In this document: positions 7,446 through 16,951 of the stretch, piece by piece | Layout of the letters: every line of letters begins with the position of its first letter | Numbering within the stretch: the first letter of the stretch is position 1 | NCBI RefSeq assembly: GCF_037201815.1 | Contig: NZ_CP147407.1 | Span: forward strand, 3,666,723-3,730,722 | Reading direction: 5' to 3' | From: Metabacillus sp. FJAT-52054 | GTDB lineage: Bacteria > Bacillota > Bacilli > Bacillales > Bacillaceae | DNA length: 64,000 bases | Position numbers and translations under genes: made by a program | Notes under the pieces: generated by a model | Databases searched by the model: none | Seen by the model: the letters and a program-made list of their open reading frames with translations, nothing else | What the model was told of the DNA's origin: nothing

Positions 7446-10400
7446 TTATTTAATGGTTAGTTCATAAGGGGACATACTCACCCGGTTCATTGCTTCTTCA
7501 ACCTTTACGTAGTAGGTTCCTTTTTTAAGGCTGAGCTTGAACAGTTCGGAATCTCCTGTACCGTATTGGTCAGCTGTCCAGATTGCTTTTCCTTTTGAAT
7601 TATAAACGGTTACTTTGCCGTCTGTACCAAATGGAGTTTTGAGAGCTGCAGTCAGCTTTTTGTCCTTGGTTAGGACGAGCTTATACGTATCAGAATCCTT
7701 TGGTGATTGGAAGTAGCCTTTTGCTGATCCGTTCTTCAGGGAAGCCGGCTTGCTTGGGATTCCTTGTTTCACAACAGAGCCGCTGTCCTCATCCTTCCCG
7801 CCCATTTTGGCAAAGGTTAGTTTGTAAGGAACAAGGGTTGTTTGTGTCCCCCAGTAATTCAATGCCACCGCAAAATAGCCTTTTCCTTTCTTTCCTTCGA
7901 GCGATCCCGATTCAGGATCATTATCAAAGCCGTAATCGGAAATAATAAAGTTCCCTTCCTCCTCAGGTTCAAGCTTTCCGTTTCCATTTGTGTCTTCAAT
8001 GGTAACCAATACCGGGTCAATGGCAGCCTTAAGGTTTTCAGCGACCTTAGCGCCCGTGATTTTCTCTGGCATTGGCTGGATGGCATATCCATATAAACCG
8101 CTCGCTGCCGGTTTGAAATAAAACATATCCATATCGCCGATTGAAGAGAAGTTTCCTTCAACCGAGGTTAAGCCAATTGGATTTGCTTGAGCATAATCAT
8201 CATTTGTTTCATATTTATCAGCTGTGTTTTTATGTGTCGCTTTAACCGTGAATTCATATGGATAGAGTGAAGCCTGATAATTGATATCCGCCATTTTCAA
8301 ATAGTAGGTTTGCCCTTTTTTCAAGCCTGCTTCATATTTAGCAGCAGGGCCGTAACTATTTCCCGTCAACTGGATGTTTGTAGCAAGCGGAATCAGATCC
8401 TTCACTTTTTCATCGTATCGATAGATATCCATAGCAGGGACATAGGATTCCCTTCCGTTTGCAAATGTAAAATCGTAAATCGCATGCTCGTCAGGGGTGA
8501 ATGCATACCAATCCTCATCCCCCATGTACTGAATGTATCCTTTTGACGTGCTTCCTGTCTTATAAGGAAGGGCGCTGCTTAATACACGCTGAATATACTC
8601 CTCAAAGGAATCAATTGGAGATGAATCATCCACGATTATTTCACTTCTTTTAATAGCGTCCGCGGCACTTAATGGTTTTTCCCCTTCAGCAGAACCCTCT
8701 CTCATTTCAGGGAAGTTATCTTCATCCGCCTCTATTACCTGGCTGGATAAGGAAACTTCATATGGAAGGTGGGAAGAAAAATTGCGATCCAGGTCAATGA
8801 CCTGTTCTCCGGTCATCATCATCCACATCCAAGCATCCATGCTTGGTTTATTCGATACCTCAATCAAGTATTCGGTGTTCGGGCTTGCCTGGAAGATCAC
8901 TTCTTCCCCTTGTCCCGGCCCTTTCGTATCCGCCATTCCAAGTTCGCTCGGGAATTTTTCTCCTTCCTCCTCGACCATCATGGAGATTTTCAGATTCGAA
9001 TCAATTCCAGCGACTCCTGATAAAGCAAATTTCATCATTTCCCCAGCTTTGACTTCACCGGTTTTAAATGAGAAGTAATCGCTGTCTCCTTTGAGGGCAG
9101 GCTTAGACGGATTTTCTTCCTGTCCCTGGTCTTTCGTGCCCTCATCTGCTGGAGGCATGTCGGCCGACTCATCTGTAAAGTAAAAAGGTTTATCTGATTG
9201 ATATGGAAGGACTGTAACCTTTTCAGGTGCCTCCATCGTATTCGTGTCCTCGAGCTTCGTACTGTGTTTTTCGATGCTCAATCCATACTTAGAGAGATCG
9301 GCCTCACTATAATTGCCGTATGCATCCTTAACAGATACGAGCAGGACGCCATCTTCTTTTGCTTCAAACAACGTTCCTTCGGTTCCATTATCTCCTTGAT
9401 CATTGATTTTTTGAGTGGAAGCAGCTTTCGTTTCCTTTCCCTTATAAAACTCAAGGCCAAGGACATAGTCATAATTCGAGGACCCGGTCAATTTCGTTTG
9501 AACAAACTCGCCTTTTTTGACATTCAGCTTGTAGAGATCATTTTGATTCATTTTCTTAAAGGAGCCGGAAACCGTATTTGCTTTCCCATACTCAACAGCA
9601 ACCGCTTTTGCAGCACCAAGCTTTTTATCTGCCGGAAGCTTTGGATTGGCCGGAACCTTTTTCACATCATATTTCAAAGCAGCAACTGGATCAATCAGGC
9701 CGTTTCCGTAGGAGATGTCATATCCCTTCGTCCCAAGATCCTTCGCTGTTTTGTTTAAAATGTAATTAATCTGATAGGGCGTAAGCTTTGGATTTTTGCT
9801 GAGCATTAAAGAAACGACACCCGCTACAGCCGGAGATGACATGGACGTCCCGCTCATTTTTCCGTAGGAAGAGCCTTTTTCAAAATCAAAAAGGGTGGAA
9901 TATACATCCTCTCCAGGTGCAACCACATCTACTGATGGACCGAAAGTCGAGTAGCCGGAAAGCTTATTTTTGCTGTTTGTGCTTCCAACTGCGATAACCC
10001 CTTCGAAGGATGCCGGGTATTCCTGTATATTCAGTCCGCTGTTTCCAGCTGCCGCAACGACGGTAATGTTGGCATCAATCGCTTTTTGAACGGCATCCTC
10101 AATGATTGGCGATGGGAACCAAGAACTCAAGGAGAGATTGATGACTTGAGCCTTTTGTTCAATGGCCGTAAGAATTCCCTGGGCCACGACATAGTCATTA
10201 GCAAAAAAGGATCGGTTAAATACGTCGATCGAAAGAATGTCTGCATTAGGGTTGATGCCGTATCCGCCAGTCCCGTTGTTCTTCTCAGCAGCAATAATCC
10301 CTGAAACATGAGTCCCATGAACGTCAACCAACCCGTTTTGGGCAGGATTCATCACATTTTTATTGCCTTTTATCTTATTTTTCAGTTCAGGGTGCTTCGC

Positions 10401-10925
10401 ATCCACGCCTGTGTCAACGACGGCAACCCGCACTTTATGTTTCCCGGCCAATTTTGACGCTTCCGGGATATTCAGTGTATTTAAGTGGTACAATACAGAC
10501 GCCTTTAAATCCGGCCCTCCTGCTTGTTTCAGTAAAGCGCTTTTAGAAATAGATGACACTCCAGGCATCGATGCATAGTTTTTCCCCGCATCCTCCATGG
10601 AGATCTTTCCATTCACCTGAACAATATCATAACCGAGTGCCGCTACCCGCTGGATGAGCTTTCCTCCAGCGCGCTGGTGAGCCTGAGCGGAAATCGGTGT
10701 TTTGTATTTAATCATTAACGTTTTATCCGCAAACTTCTGATCTTTTTCTTTTTTTACACTGCTTGTTTTCCCTTGTTTGCCTTGATGCTGTTTTAAAAGC
10801 TCTTTAATAGCAGCTTCTGATTTGGGTCCTTTTTCTACGGCCGCTGCAGATACTCCCGGCAGTGCGCTGAAGATGAGTGCTGCGGTTACAATGCCGCTTA
10901 ATGCCTTTTTTAATGGTTTTCTCAC
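7446..10925 (-). CDS. Secreted S8 family serine protease (subtilase), 1159 aa
   Basis: An extracellular subtilisin-like protease. GTG start with GGGGGTAAAATT upstream. A signal peptide covers residues 1-28 (ALIFSALPGVSAAA), then a propeptide of about 110 residues (KTLMIKYK...PGVSSISKS) of the inhibitor type. The catalytic domain has Asp171 in VAVVDTGVDAKHP, His203 in DVHGTHVSG, oxyanion Asn295 in AAAGNSG and Ser361 in MSGTSMSSPAVAGV. After residue 430 come about 700 residues of beta-sandwich modules that look like repeated pre-peptidase C-terminal domains: three or more copies of the DxYKL/DWYAF...G.Y.L.V pattern, including a final LKKGTYYVKVEE. It is much longer than the 380-aa subtilisins and resembles Vpr/fervidolysin-size enzymes. 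No anchor motif is visible, so it is probably released. Confidence 0.95.
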   Translation of the reverse strand: MRKPLKKALSGIVTAALIFSALPGVSAAAVEKGPKSEAAIKELLKQHQGKQGKTSSVKKEKDQKFADKTLMIKYKTPISAQAHQRAGGKLIQRVAALGYDIVQVNGKISMEDAGKNYASMPGVSSISKSALLKQAGGPDLKASVLYHLNTLNIPEASKLAGKHKVRVAVVDTGVDAKHPELKNKIKGNKNVMNPAQNGLVDVHGTHVSGIIAAEKNNGTGGYGINPNADILSIDVFNRSFFANDYVVAQGILTAIEQKAQVINLSLSSWFPSPIIEDAVQKAIDANITVVAAAGNSGLNIQEYPASFEGVIAVGSTNSKNKLSGYSTFGPSVDVVAPGEDVYSTLFDFEKGSSYGKMSGTSMSSPAVAGVVSLMLSKNPKLTPYQINYILNKTAKDLGTKGYDISYGNGLIDPVAALKYDVKKVPANPKLPADKKLGAAKAVAVEYGKANTVSGSFKKMNQNDLYKLNVKKGEFVQTKLTGSSNYDYVLGLEFYKGKETKAASTQKINDQGDNGTEGTLFEAKEDGVLLVSVKDAYGNYSEADLSKYGLSIEKHSTKLEDTNTMEAPEKVTVLPYQSDKPFYFTDESADMPPADEGTKDQGQEENPSKPALKGDSDYFSFKTGEVKAGEMMKFALSGVAGIDSNLKISMMVEEEGEKFPSELGMADTKGPGQGEEVIFQASPNTEYLIEVSNKPSMDAWMWMMMTGEQVIDLDRNFSSHLPYEVSLSSQVIEADEDNFPEMREGSAEGEKPLSAADAIKRSEIIVDDSSPIDSFEEYIQRVLSSALPYKTGSTSKGYIQYMGDEDWYAFTPDEHAIYDFTFANGRESYVPAMDIYRYDEKVKDLIPLATNIQLTGNSYGPAAKYEAGLKKGQTYYLKMADINYQASLYPYEFTVKATHKNTADKYETNDDYAQANPIGLTSVEGNFSSIGDMDMFYFKPAASGLYGYAIQPMPEKITGAKVAENLKAAIDPVLVTIEDTNGNGKLEPEEEGNFIISDYGFDNDPESGSLEGKKGKGYFAVALNYWGTQTTLVPYKLTFAKMGGKDEDSGSVVKQGIPSKPASLKNGSAKGYFQSPKDSDTYKLVLTKDKKLTAALKTPFGTDGKVTVYNSKGKAIWTADQYGTGDSELFKLSLKKGTYYVKVEEAMNRVSMSPYELTIK

Positions 10926-11083
10926 AATTTTACCCCCGTCTTTTTGTCAGTGGAAATATTCTCCACTAAAACAAATACGACGCCACCCACATTTTACCTT
11001 TTTATTATTTGAGTCTTTTTTGTGACAGGTTTTGTGCAGGAAAGACGGAAATTTCCCGGGGAATGAAGAAGGAGATCAAAAAA

Positions 11084-11115
11084 AGTCGGACTGCAGGTAT
11101 TGGTGCAGTCCGACT
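11084..11115 (-). terminator. Hairpin terminator of the 1665-aa surface protein gene
   Basis: Perfect 12-bp arms AGTCGGACTGCA (11084-11095) and TGCAGTCCGACT (11104-11115) with an 8-nt loop. On the minus strand the stem is followed by a run of T and lies just after the stop at 11120. Confidence 0.92.
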
Positions 11116-11119
11116 CCTG

Positions 11120-14100
11120 TTAATTTTTCTGGTAGATCATTCGGTCGCTGTTGAAAATAACATAGGCACCGCCGCCAAGCTGCAGTCGGTTGTCCTTCAC
11201 TTCATATACTCTGAATTGAAGATTCGGACTTAAAGATTTTAAAGCTTTTCCATCCTGATATAGAACGGCTTTTTCTGTAATCTTAACCATTCCCTCATAA
11301 TAAAGGGCAGCATGATCTTTCCTAATGGTGTAGCCGCCGCCCACTTCAAAGCGGCCTTCCTTCCTATCATAAACCTTGATCGCTTCTCCTTGCTTCAGCA
11401 TGCGGCTCACAGTCCCATCCGGAGAATAGAGAGGCATCTGTTTTTTAATAAGCACTCTTCCTTCATAGACACTGACGTCTTCACGCTTCATATAATAGGT
11501 TCCGCCGACATTCAGCCAATCTTTCCCTGCGCCATACACACGAATGGACTCTCCCTTTTGTGCTGTACGCAATAAATTCAGCTTCCCATCGGGTTCAAGC
11601 TTATAAATTCCGGCTTTCGTCCGGACTGCCGCTCTTCCTTCCGGCAGGGATTCGGCTTTAATATCCTCTGGCTGCTCTAGCTCTGTTTCCGGTTCATCCG
11701 GAGTATCAGGCTCATCTGGTGTTTCCGGCTCGTCCGGGGTCACCGGCGGAACTGGGGTATCTTCCACGGCAGGCTTCCCTTTTGTAAAGCTCCAAATATC
11801 CGATTCGGATTTACCGGTAAACTTGTCGCTCGCTGCTGCATACCAGGAATAAACGGTTCCTTCTCTCAGGCCGTTCCATTGAATGGATGCAGAATCCCCG
11901 CTTTTCACATTTTGAATTTCACCGATCTTTTCATCTGTGTAGACATTCACAGCAAAATAGTCGGTTGCCACCCGTTTATCCTGTGGAGTTAAATCAAGAT
12001 TCAGCACGAACTCGTCCTTGTTTGGAAAATCTCCCGTATTATAAAAATTGTAATCTTTCATATACGGGGAGTACGTATTGACGATGATCCGGTTTGAATC
12101 CGCATCAAAATGAAGAAGTCTCATATAGCCTTGACCGCCTTCAGGACCTGCCTGATAGTCGGCAAGCATTTGAGGCACCGCACGATCCGGCTTGCCGTCT
12201 CCATTGTCATCTATTTGATCGGTAAGAAGACGGGCTTCATGATAGTGTCCGCTTAGAACAGCTATAACGTTATTATTAGGTACAACAATCTCATTGAACA
12301 GCTTATCACCCAAAGGATGTCTGACTCCTGTCGCCATCATATATTCATGGAAGTTCAGAATGGCTTTGCGGTCCGGATGTTCACTTAATACTTTGTTCAT
12401 CCAGGCAATTCCTTCTTCATCGATTCCCCAGCCCATATACAGCATAAGGTAGTCATTTCCATTCGCTGAAATCAAATCATAGTGCCCTTTATTATTTTGG
12501 AAGGATTCACCGTAATATGGCTGGTTTTTATAACGGTCTTCCCCGAAGTATTTCCAGAATTGATTGTAATCACTTGTTTTGTGATCAACATCATGGTTCC
12601 CGGCAAGCACCCCGTATGGTACATTCGCATCCTCCAGCGTTTTCATATACTTATCGGCCGCTTCCCATTGATATTCCTGGTTCGCCATATTCACGAGATC
12701 GCCAGTATGCATCACATATTTTATTTTCATCTTTTCCTTGTTTTCTGCTATCCATTTTGTCTGAGAGTTATAGATTTCAGGATAGCTTTCGGAATAGTAC
12801 TGCGTGTCTGACATCCAGACAAATGTATAGTCATAGTCATTGGACGATGCAGGGATTTCATCCTGAATCATGACATTGATTTTGCTGTCCTTCACAAACT
12901 CTCCTGCTGCTGCATTTCCTTTTAAAATGAAATCCTCTTTGCCCGCAACAGAATAGTCAATAACAGACCAATGGGCATTACGATGATTCCATGCATACAT
13001 CGTCACTTTTCTGCCCTCTATCGAGTGGCCTTTCCATGAAAGCTCGATACGGTCCTTAGCATCCAATTGACCCTCCACTTTTACATCAAAGCGATGATAG
13101 GGAAATTGTGTCCCTGAGTCTGTCGTGACGTATTGGTTATCCGCTTTCGAGACGAGTGCCCGTTCTTCATCTGACAGTGGCGTTTCCCCTGCCGGCACAG
13201 CTGTTGCAGGAGGCTCAATATCTACTGCATTTTTGAACACTTCCACCTGTGTCTTCTGGCTCGCGTTATACGTATATCCTTTATAGAAGGAAACGTTCAT
13301 GGTATCGCCTGTCGGATCGGCAGTCCGAACAGAGAGAATCGGATTGTTATCTGCTGTCGCATTCATTTCCGGGCTGATTAATTGAGGCGGATCCGGATTT
13401 TCAGAAACCGTTTTGAACGTAATCGTTTCTTCTTTTATATTTCCGGCCTTGTCCTCCGCCTTAATGAATAAAGTATGGCTGCCCGGGGTCATGGCTGAAG
13501 CAGATGCCTGCTGCGGAAGCTTTACATCCTTGCCGTCTAGTTTCACTTCCGATTTCCTCAAGCCTGATCCCGCATCAGTAACCGCGGCATCTATAGAAAA
13601 TGCCCCTTTATATTCTTTTCCTTCTATTATAGTAGGTTTTATTTCAGGTGCTGTGTTATCAACGATGACTTTTCTCGTTAACGTCTGGCTGCCATCTTTT
13701 ATGCTAACCGTATGTTCTCCGTCGGCAGCCGTTTTTGTATTCCACGTATAGGCTTTTGCCTGAAGGTGCTCATCGGTTAAGTTAAAATGAAAATCAAAAA
13801 ATTTGGAAGAACCTGCCCCATCTCCGACATTCAAGTTGTTTTCAGGATTTGAATGGGCAGGATCTTTAATGATAGTGCCGTCTCTAAGAACAAGCCTCGG
13901 ATTCTTCATATCAAAGTCGTCGCGGTTCTCAGCAGATTCAAGATCAAATGGACTCGCTTTAGTTCCTGAACGGACAGTTAGTATGTTGTCGCCTGCCTTA
14001 AGGCGGTTCGGTTCAATTGGAACGTAAATCGTCTGCCATTTAATAATGAAATCATCAAAAATCCGGAGTATGTCGTCGCCCATCGTCATTCCGTTTTGGA

Positions 14101-16117
14101 AGAAGGTGTTTACATTATTTACATCAACCGCAAAATACGCCTCGTGCTCCAGAGAAGAAGAGCCATTTCCCTCGAATGCTTTTCCATCAAGCATAAATTG
14201 TGCGTCTCCTGGAGCCGCTCTTAACAATTTGTCTCCGGCGACATACTCCCCATCCTTCACATTCAGCCGAAGTGCAGAGGCATCAAGACTGCTTTTGATA
14301 TTCACTCGGACAGGTTCTGTTTTCGTTTCGTTTTTCCCATCCGAAACCGTAAAATAATAGTCCAGCGTTTTCTTGCCGATTAAATCCGGCAAGTAGACGG
14401 TATGGTGGTATAGCGTATCGTTATAGTCCTGTTTTATGATCGATTCCTTATAGACTCCATTGTCGGTTCTAACGAATAATTTTACGGATTTAACCTCTTC
14501 ATTATCCAGCGCTTCAGCAGTAATAGCAAAGTCACTCAGTTCGTCTGTACTTGTTTTGTCCGTTAAATCATTGATTGTTGGACTGGTCTTATCTTCAATA
14601 AGCTGAACCGGCTTAGATGGAACCTGATATTCCCTAACTGCTCCCGGCGTTGCCTTTTCTTTCGCGGCGTTCACCTTTAATTGTTTCGTTGATCCATCCT
14701 GAGGAAACGTATAATTAATTCCTTTATCAGTGGCTGCATCGTTGACGTTCGGAACATCATTGTAGTACGCAACGTTCAGTTCCCTTCCGCTGTTTGTCGC
14801 GACGACAAGACCTCTCATCAGCGTGTTGGACATTCCGTCGCTGTAAATTTTGACGAGGTTTTTGTTTTCCTCTAGATTACTACCGTAATTTTTATTAAAG
14901 TCTGCAGCCGTTTTATCCTGATTTGCTGCGTTTATAATCCAGAAAACGAGTGTTTCCCCTGCCGGAATTACGGCTTCTTCCGGAATGGACGGCCATACAA
15001 TATCTGTTGCCGCTTCAGCGCCTGAGCGGTATTGAATCTTATAATCTTTAAAGTTCAGTTCTTCGTTTGTGTTGTTATAGACCTCAATAAATTCATAGCC
15101 ATCCGAGCTGCCCACGTTCGTTGAATTCGGCACAGCTTCTGTTATGAGAAGGGGAGGCACATTTGCAGGATTGGCGTTCGATGGAGCGATGGTAATCGTC
15201 GCCTCTTCAGTTTGCGCCGTATTTTTTCCGTCTGAAGCACTCACGTAATAGACCAAATCCGCCACAGCATCACTGCCGTCGATCTGGCCTGTGTAGGAAT
15301 CTGGTTTATCAGGTGACGCTGTCATCGGAACAGCTTTAAACTCCGATTCACCCGTTTTTTTATAGTGTAGCTGAGCCTGTGACACCATTCTGTTGTCTTT
15401 AATCTCTGCTCTAATCAAAATCGGAGAATAAGCAGACCCGCTTGCAACCGGTTCGAATTTAATGCTTGGAGCTTCTGTATCCGGTCCTGCCGGTTTATAA
15501 GCCTGTTCTTCCTCGATGGTTCCTGGTGTCGGCACTGCAAGTGTTTTGAACGTTTTCATTGCAGTCCCGGACTCCGGTGCCTTGAAATGGATATCGGCTC
15601 CTTCATCGTTTGATTCGTTGGGAAGGTAAGAAGCGGATACAACAGGCTGGCCGTTCTCATCTTTTATTAGGATGCCGCGGTCACCGCCATTAGCAAACCC
15701 TTTAAAATTCACTTTAAAAGCGAAAAGGTTATCCTCTCCTAGTGTTACTCCATAATGCTGATTAAAGTCTGAAGCTGTTTTACCGTTAAGGTTGAACCAT
15801 AAAACAGCCGTTTTCCCTGGTTTAATCGTGACCGGAGGCATTGGAGTAATTTCGTAATCAGATCCAGGTGTCTTTGGATATTGATAAACAAATTTACATT
15901 TACTTAAGTCCATCTCTGAATCGGTTGGATTATAAAGCTCTATGTATTCAAACGAATCCGTACCTTTATTATTTGGAGAGATCTCCGTAATCAAAAGCTG
16001 TGTCGCCCTCACTTCCTGCTCTGCTGCCTTTACAGCACCAGCAGGTATTGCACTTACAATTGTTGATAAGGTAAAAACAAATACAAGAAATCCAGATAAA
16101 AGCTTGTTCTTCCTCAT
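11120..16117 (-). CDS. Secreted lamin-tail / metallophosphoesterase multidomain protein, 1665 aa
   Basis: A very large exported protein. ATG start with GGGGGTTAATC; signal peptide residues 1-31 (GFLVFVFTLSTIVSAIPAGAVKA). Two lamin-tail (LTD) domains open with LLITEISPNNKGTDSFEYIELYNPT (given here in part, residue about 40) and LLITEAVPNSTNVG (about 325), followed by Ig/fibronectin-like modules (one with the VDNTAPEI bacterial Ig motif). A calcineurin-like phosphoesterase core spans about 1090-1330, with DTQYY, HTGDLV, GNHDVD and SGHYHEA supplying the metal ligands. Then an Fn3-like module, an acidic PDEPETPDEPDTPDEPE linker and three SH3-like repeats (about 1490-1665). No sortase signal is seen. 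It probably acts outside the cell on phosphoesters; the substrate is unknown. Confidence 0.9.
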   Translation of the reverse strand: MRKNKLLSGFLVFVFTLSTIVSAIPAGAVKAAEQEVRATQLLITEISPNNKGTDSFEYIELYNPTDSEMDLSKCKFVYQYPKTPGSDYEITPMPPVTIKPGKTAVLWFNLNGKTASDFNQHYGVTLGEDNLFAFKVNFKGFANGGDRGILIKDENGQPVVSASYLPNESNDEGADIHFKAPESGTAMKTFKTLAVPTPGTIEEEQAYKPAGPDTEAPSIKFEPVASGSAYSPILIRAEIKDNRMVSQAQLHYKKTGESEFKAVPMTASPDKPDSYTGQIDGSDAVADLVYYVSASDGKNTAQTEEATITIAPSNANPANVPPLLITEAVPNSTNVGSSDGYEFIEVYNNTNEELNFKDYKIQYRSGAEAATDIVWPSIPEEAVIPAGETLVFWIINAANQDKTAADFNKNYGSNLEENKNLVKIYSDGMSNTLMRGLVVATNSGRELNVAYYNDVPNVNDAATDKGINYTFPQDGSTKQLKVNAAKEKATPGAVREYQVPSKPVQLIEDKTSPTINDLTDKTSTDELSDFAITAEALDNEEVKSVKLFVRTDNGVYKESIIKQDYNDTLYHHTVYLPDLIGKKTLDYYFTVSDGKNETKTEPVRVNIKSSLDASALRLNVKDGEYVAGDKLLRAAPGDAQFMLDGKAFEGNGSSSLEHEAYFAVDVNNVNTFFQNGMTMGDDILRIFDDFIIKWQTIYVPIEPNRLKAGDNILTVRSGTKASPFDLESAENRDDFDMKNPRLVLRDGTIIKDPAHSNPENNLNVGDGAGSSKFFDFHFNLTDEHLQAKAYTWNTKTAADGEHTVSIKDGSQTLTRKVIVDNTAPEIKPTIIEGKEYKGAFSIDAAVTDAGSGLRKSEVKLDGKDVKLPQQASASAMTPGSHTLFIKAEDKAGNIKEETITFKTVSENPDPPQLISPEMNATADNNPILSVRTADPTGDTMNVSFYKGYTYNASQKTQVEVFKNAVDIEPPATAVPAGETPLSDEERALVSKADNQYVTTDSGTQFPYHRFDVKVEGQLDAKDRIELSWKGHSIEGRKVTMYAWNHRNAHWSVIDYSVAGKEDFILKGNAAAGEFVKDSKINVMIQDEIPASSNDYDYTFVWMSDTQYYSESYPEIYNSQTKWIAENKEKMKIKYVMHTGDLVNMANQEYQWEAADKYMKTLEDANVPYGVLAGNHDVDHKTSDYNQFWKYFGEDRYKNQPYYGESFQNNKGHYDLISANGNDYLMLYMGWGIDEEGIAWMNKVLSEHPDRKAILNFHEYMMATGVRHPLGDKLFNEIVVPNNNVIAVLSGHYHEARLLTDQIDDNGDGKPDRAVPQMLADYQAGPEGGQGYMRLLHFDADSNRIIVNTYSPYMKDYNFYNTGDFPNKDEFVLNLDLTPQDKRVATDYFAVNVYTDEKIGEIQNVKSGDSASIQWNGLREGTVYSWYAAASDKFTGKSESDIWSFTKGKPAVEDTPVPPVTPDEPETPDEPDTPDEPETELEQPEDIKAESLPEGRAAVRTKAGIYKLEPDGKLNLLRTAQKGESIRVYGAGKDWLNVGGTYYMKREDVSVYEGRVLIKKQMPLYSPDGTVSRMLKQGEAIKVYDRKEGRFEVGGGYTIRKDHAALYYEGMVKITEKAVLYQDGKALKSLSPNLQFRVYEVKDNRLQLGGGAYVIFNSDRMIYQKN

Positions 16118-16364
16118 GATTAACCCCCGCTATCCTCGTAATATCGCCATAATTTTACATATGGATTACTAAGATAGCTGGGGGAATTTTTAAAACATTC
16201 GTAAATATTAATTAATTTTACAATGTAAAAATTAACAATTTTCCGATTGACTTTTTTAGATTAATGCTTGTTGTTATTTACGTAGCAAGTATTCGCTAGG
16301 TACCTATGGTGGAGTTTATAAAGCCGGTCAAACTTACTATTTAGACAATCTCGCATCTTATTTA

Positions 16365-16920
16365 GCCGGTCGGAACCGGAATTTGTCCGCTGCATTTTAT
16401 TTGTCCGATGGCACACTTTATTTAGCTGTCCCGCTTTGCTTTTTAGCCGTTCTTTACACTTTTTTGGCCGATCGGAACCGGAATTTGTCCGTTGTATTTT
16501 ATTTGTCCGGTGGCGCACTTTATTTAGCCGTTCCACTCTGCTTTTTAGCCGTTCTTCATACTTTTTTAGCCGATCCTACCCTTAATTTGTCCGCTGCATT
16601 TTATTTGTCCGATGGCGCACTTTATTTAGCCGTCCCGCTTTGCTTTTTAGCCGTTCTCCCCACTTTTTAGCCGGTCGTACCCTTAATTTGTCCGCTGTAT
16701 TTTATTTGTCCGATGGAGTACTTTATTTAGCCGTTCCGCTCTGTTTTTAGCCGTTCTCCCCACTTTTTTATCCGATCGGAACCGGAATTTGTCCGTTGCA
16801 TTTTATTTGTCCGGTGGTGCACTTTATTTAGCCGTTCCACTCTGCTTTTTAGCCTTCCTCTACACTTTTTTAGCCGATCGTACCCTTAATTTGTCCGCTG
16901 CACATTATTTGTCGGATAAA
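16365..16920. repeat. 102-bp higher-order tandem repeat, about 5.4 copies
   Basis: Successive units begin at 16365, 16467, 16569, 16670, 16771 and 16873, so the period is 101-102 bp. Each unit is itself built of five sub-units of 21, 18, 21, 21 and 21 bp, each beginning TTAGCCG or TTGTCCG. An example is TTGTCCGTTGTATTTTAT, followed by a 21-mer TTGTCCGG... and then two 21-mers TTAGCCGTTC... All sub-unit lengths are multiples of three, so long but meaningless open frames run through on both strands. The array fills the gap between two large minus-strand genes and has no obvious unique spacers. A diverged start is visible at 16322-16364. Confidence 0.9.
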
Positions 16921-16951
16921 TCTTCGCACCTGCCGCCATTACCGACAAGGT

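Noticed and set aside
8310..9758. Long plus-strand frames inside the subtilase gene
   Set aside because: They are antisense shadows of a gene with clear catalytic motifs, its own RBS and terminator.
12482..12873. Plus-strand frames of 109 and 118 codons inside the phosphoesterase gene
   Set aside because: They are antisense to the conserved metal-binding region, with no RBS.
16261..16670. Open frames of 91 and 95 codons on both strands in the repeat array
   Set aside because: They exist because all repeat lengths are multiples of three. They have no RBS and read as low-complexity repeats.
16365..16920. CRISPR array
   Set aside because: Regular repeats, but there are no unique spacers: the whole 102-bp unit repeats and is made of related 18-21-bp sub-units. 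No cas genes are in the window.
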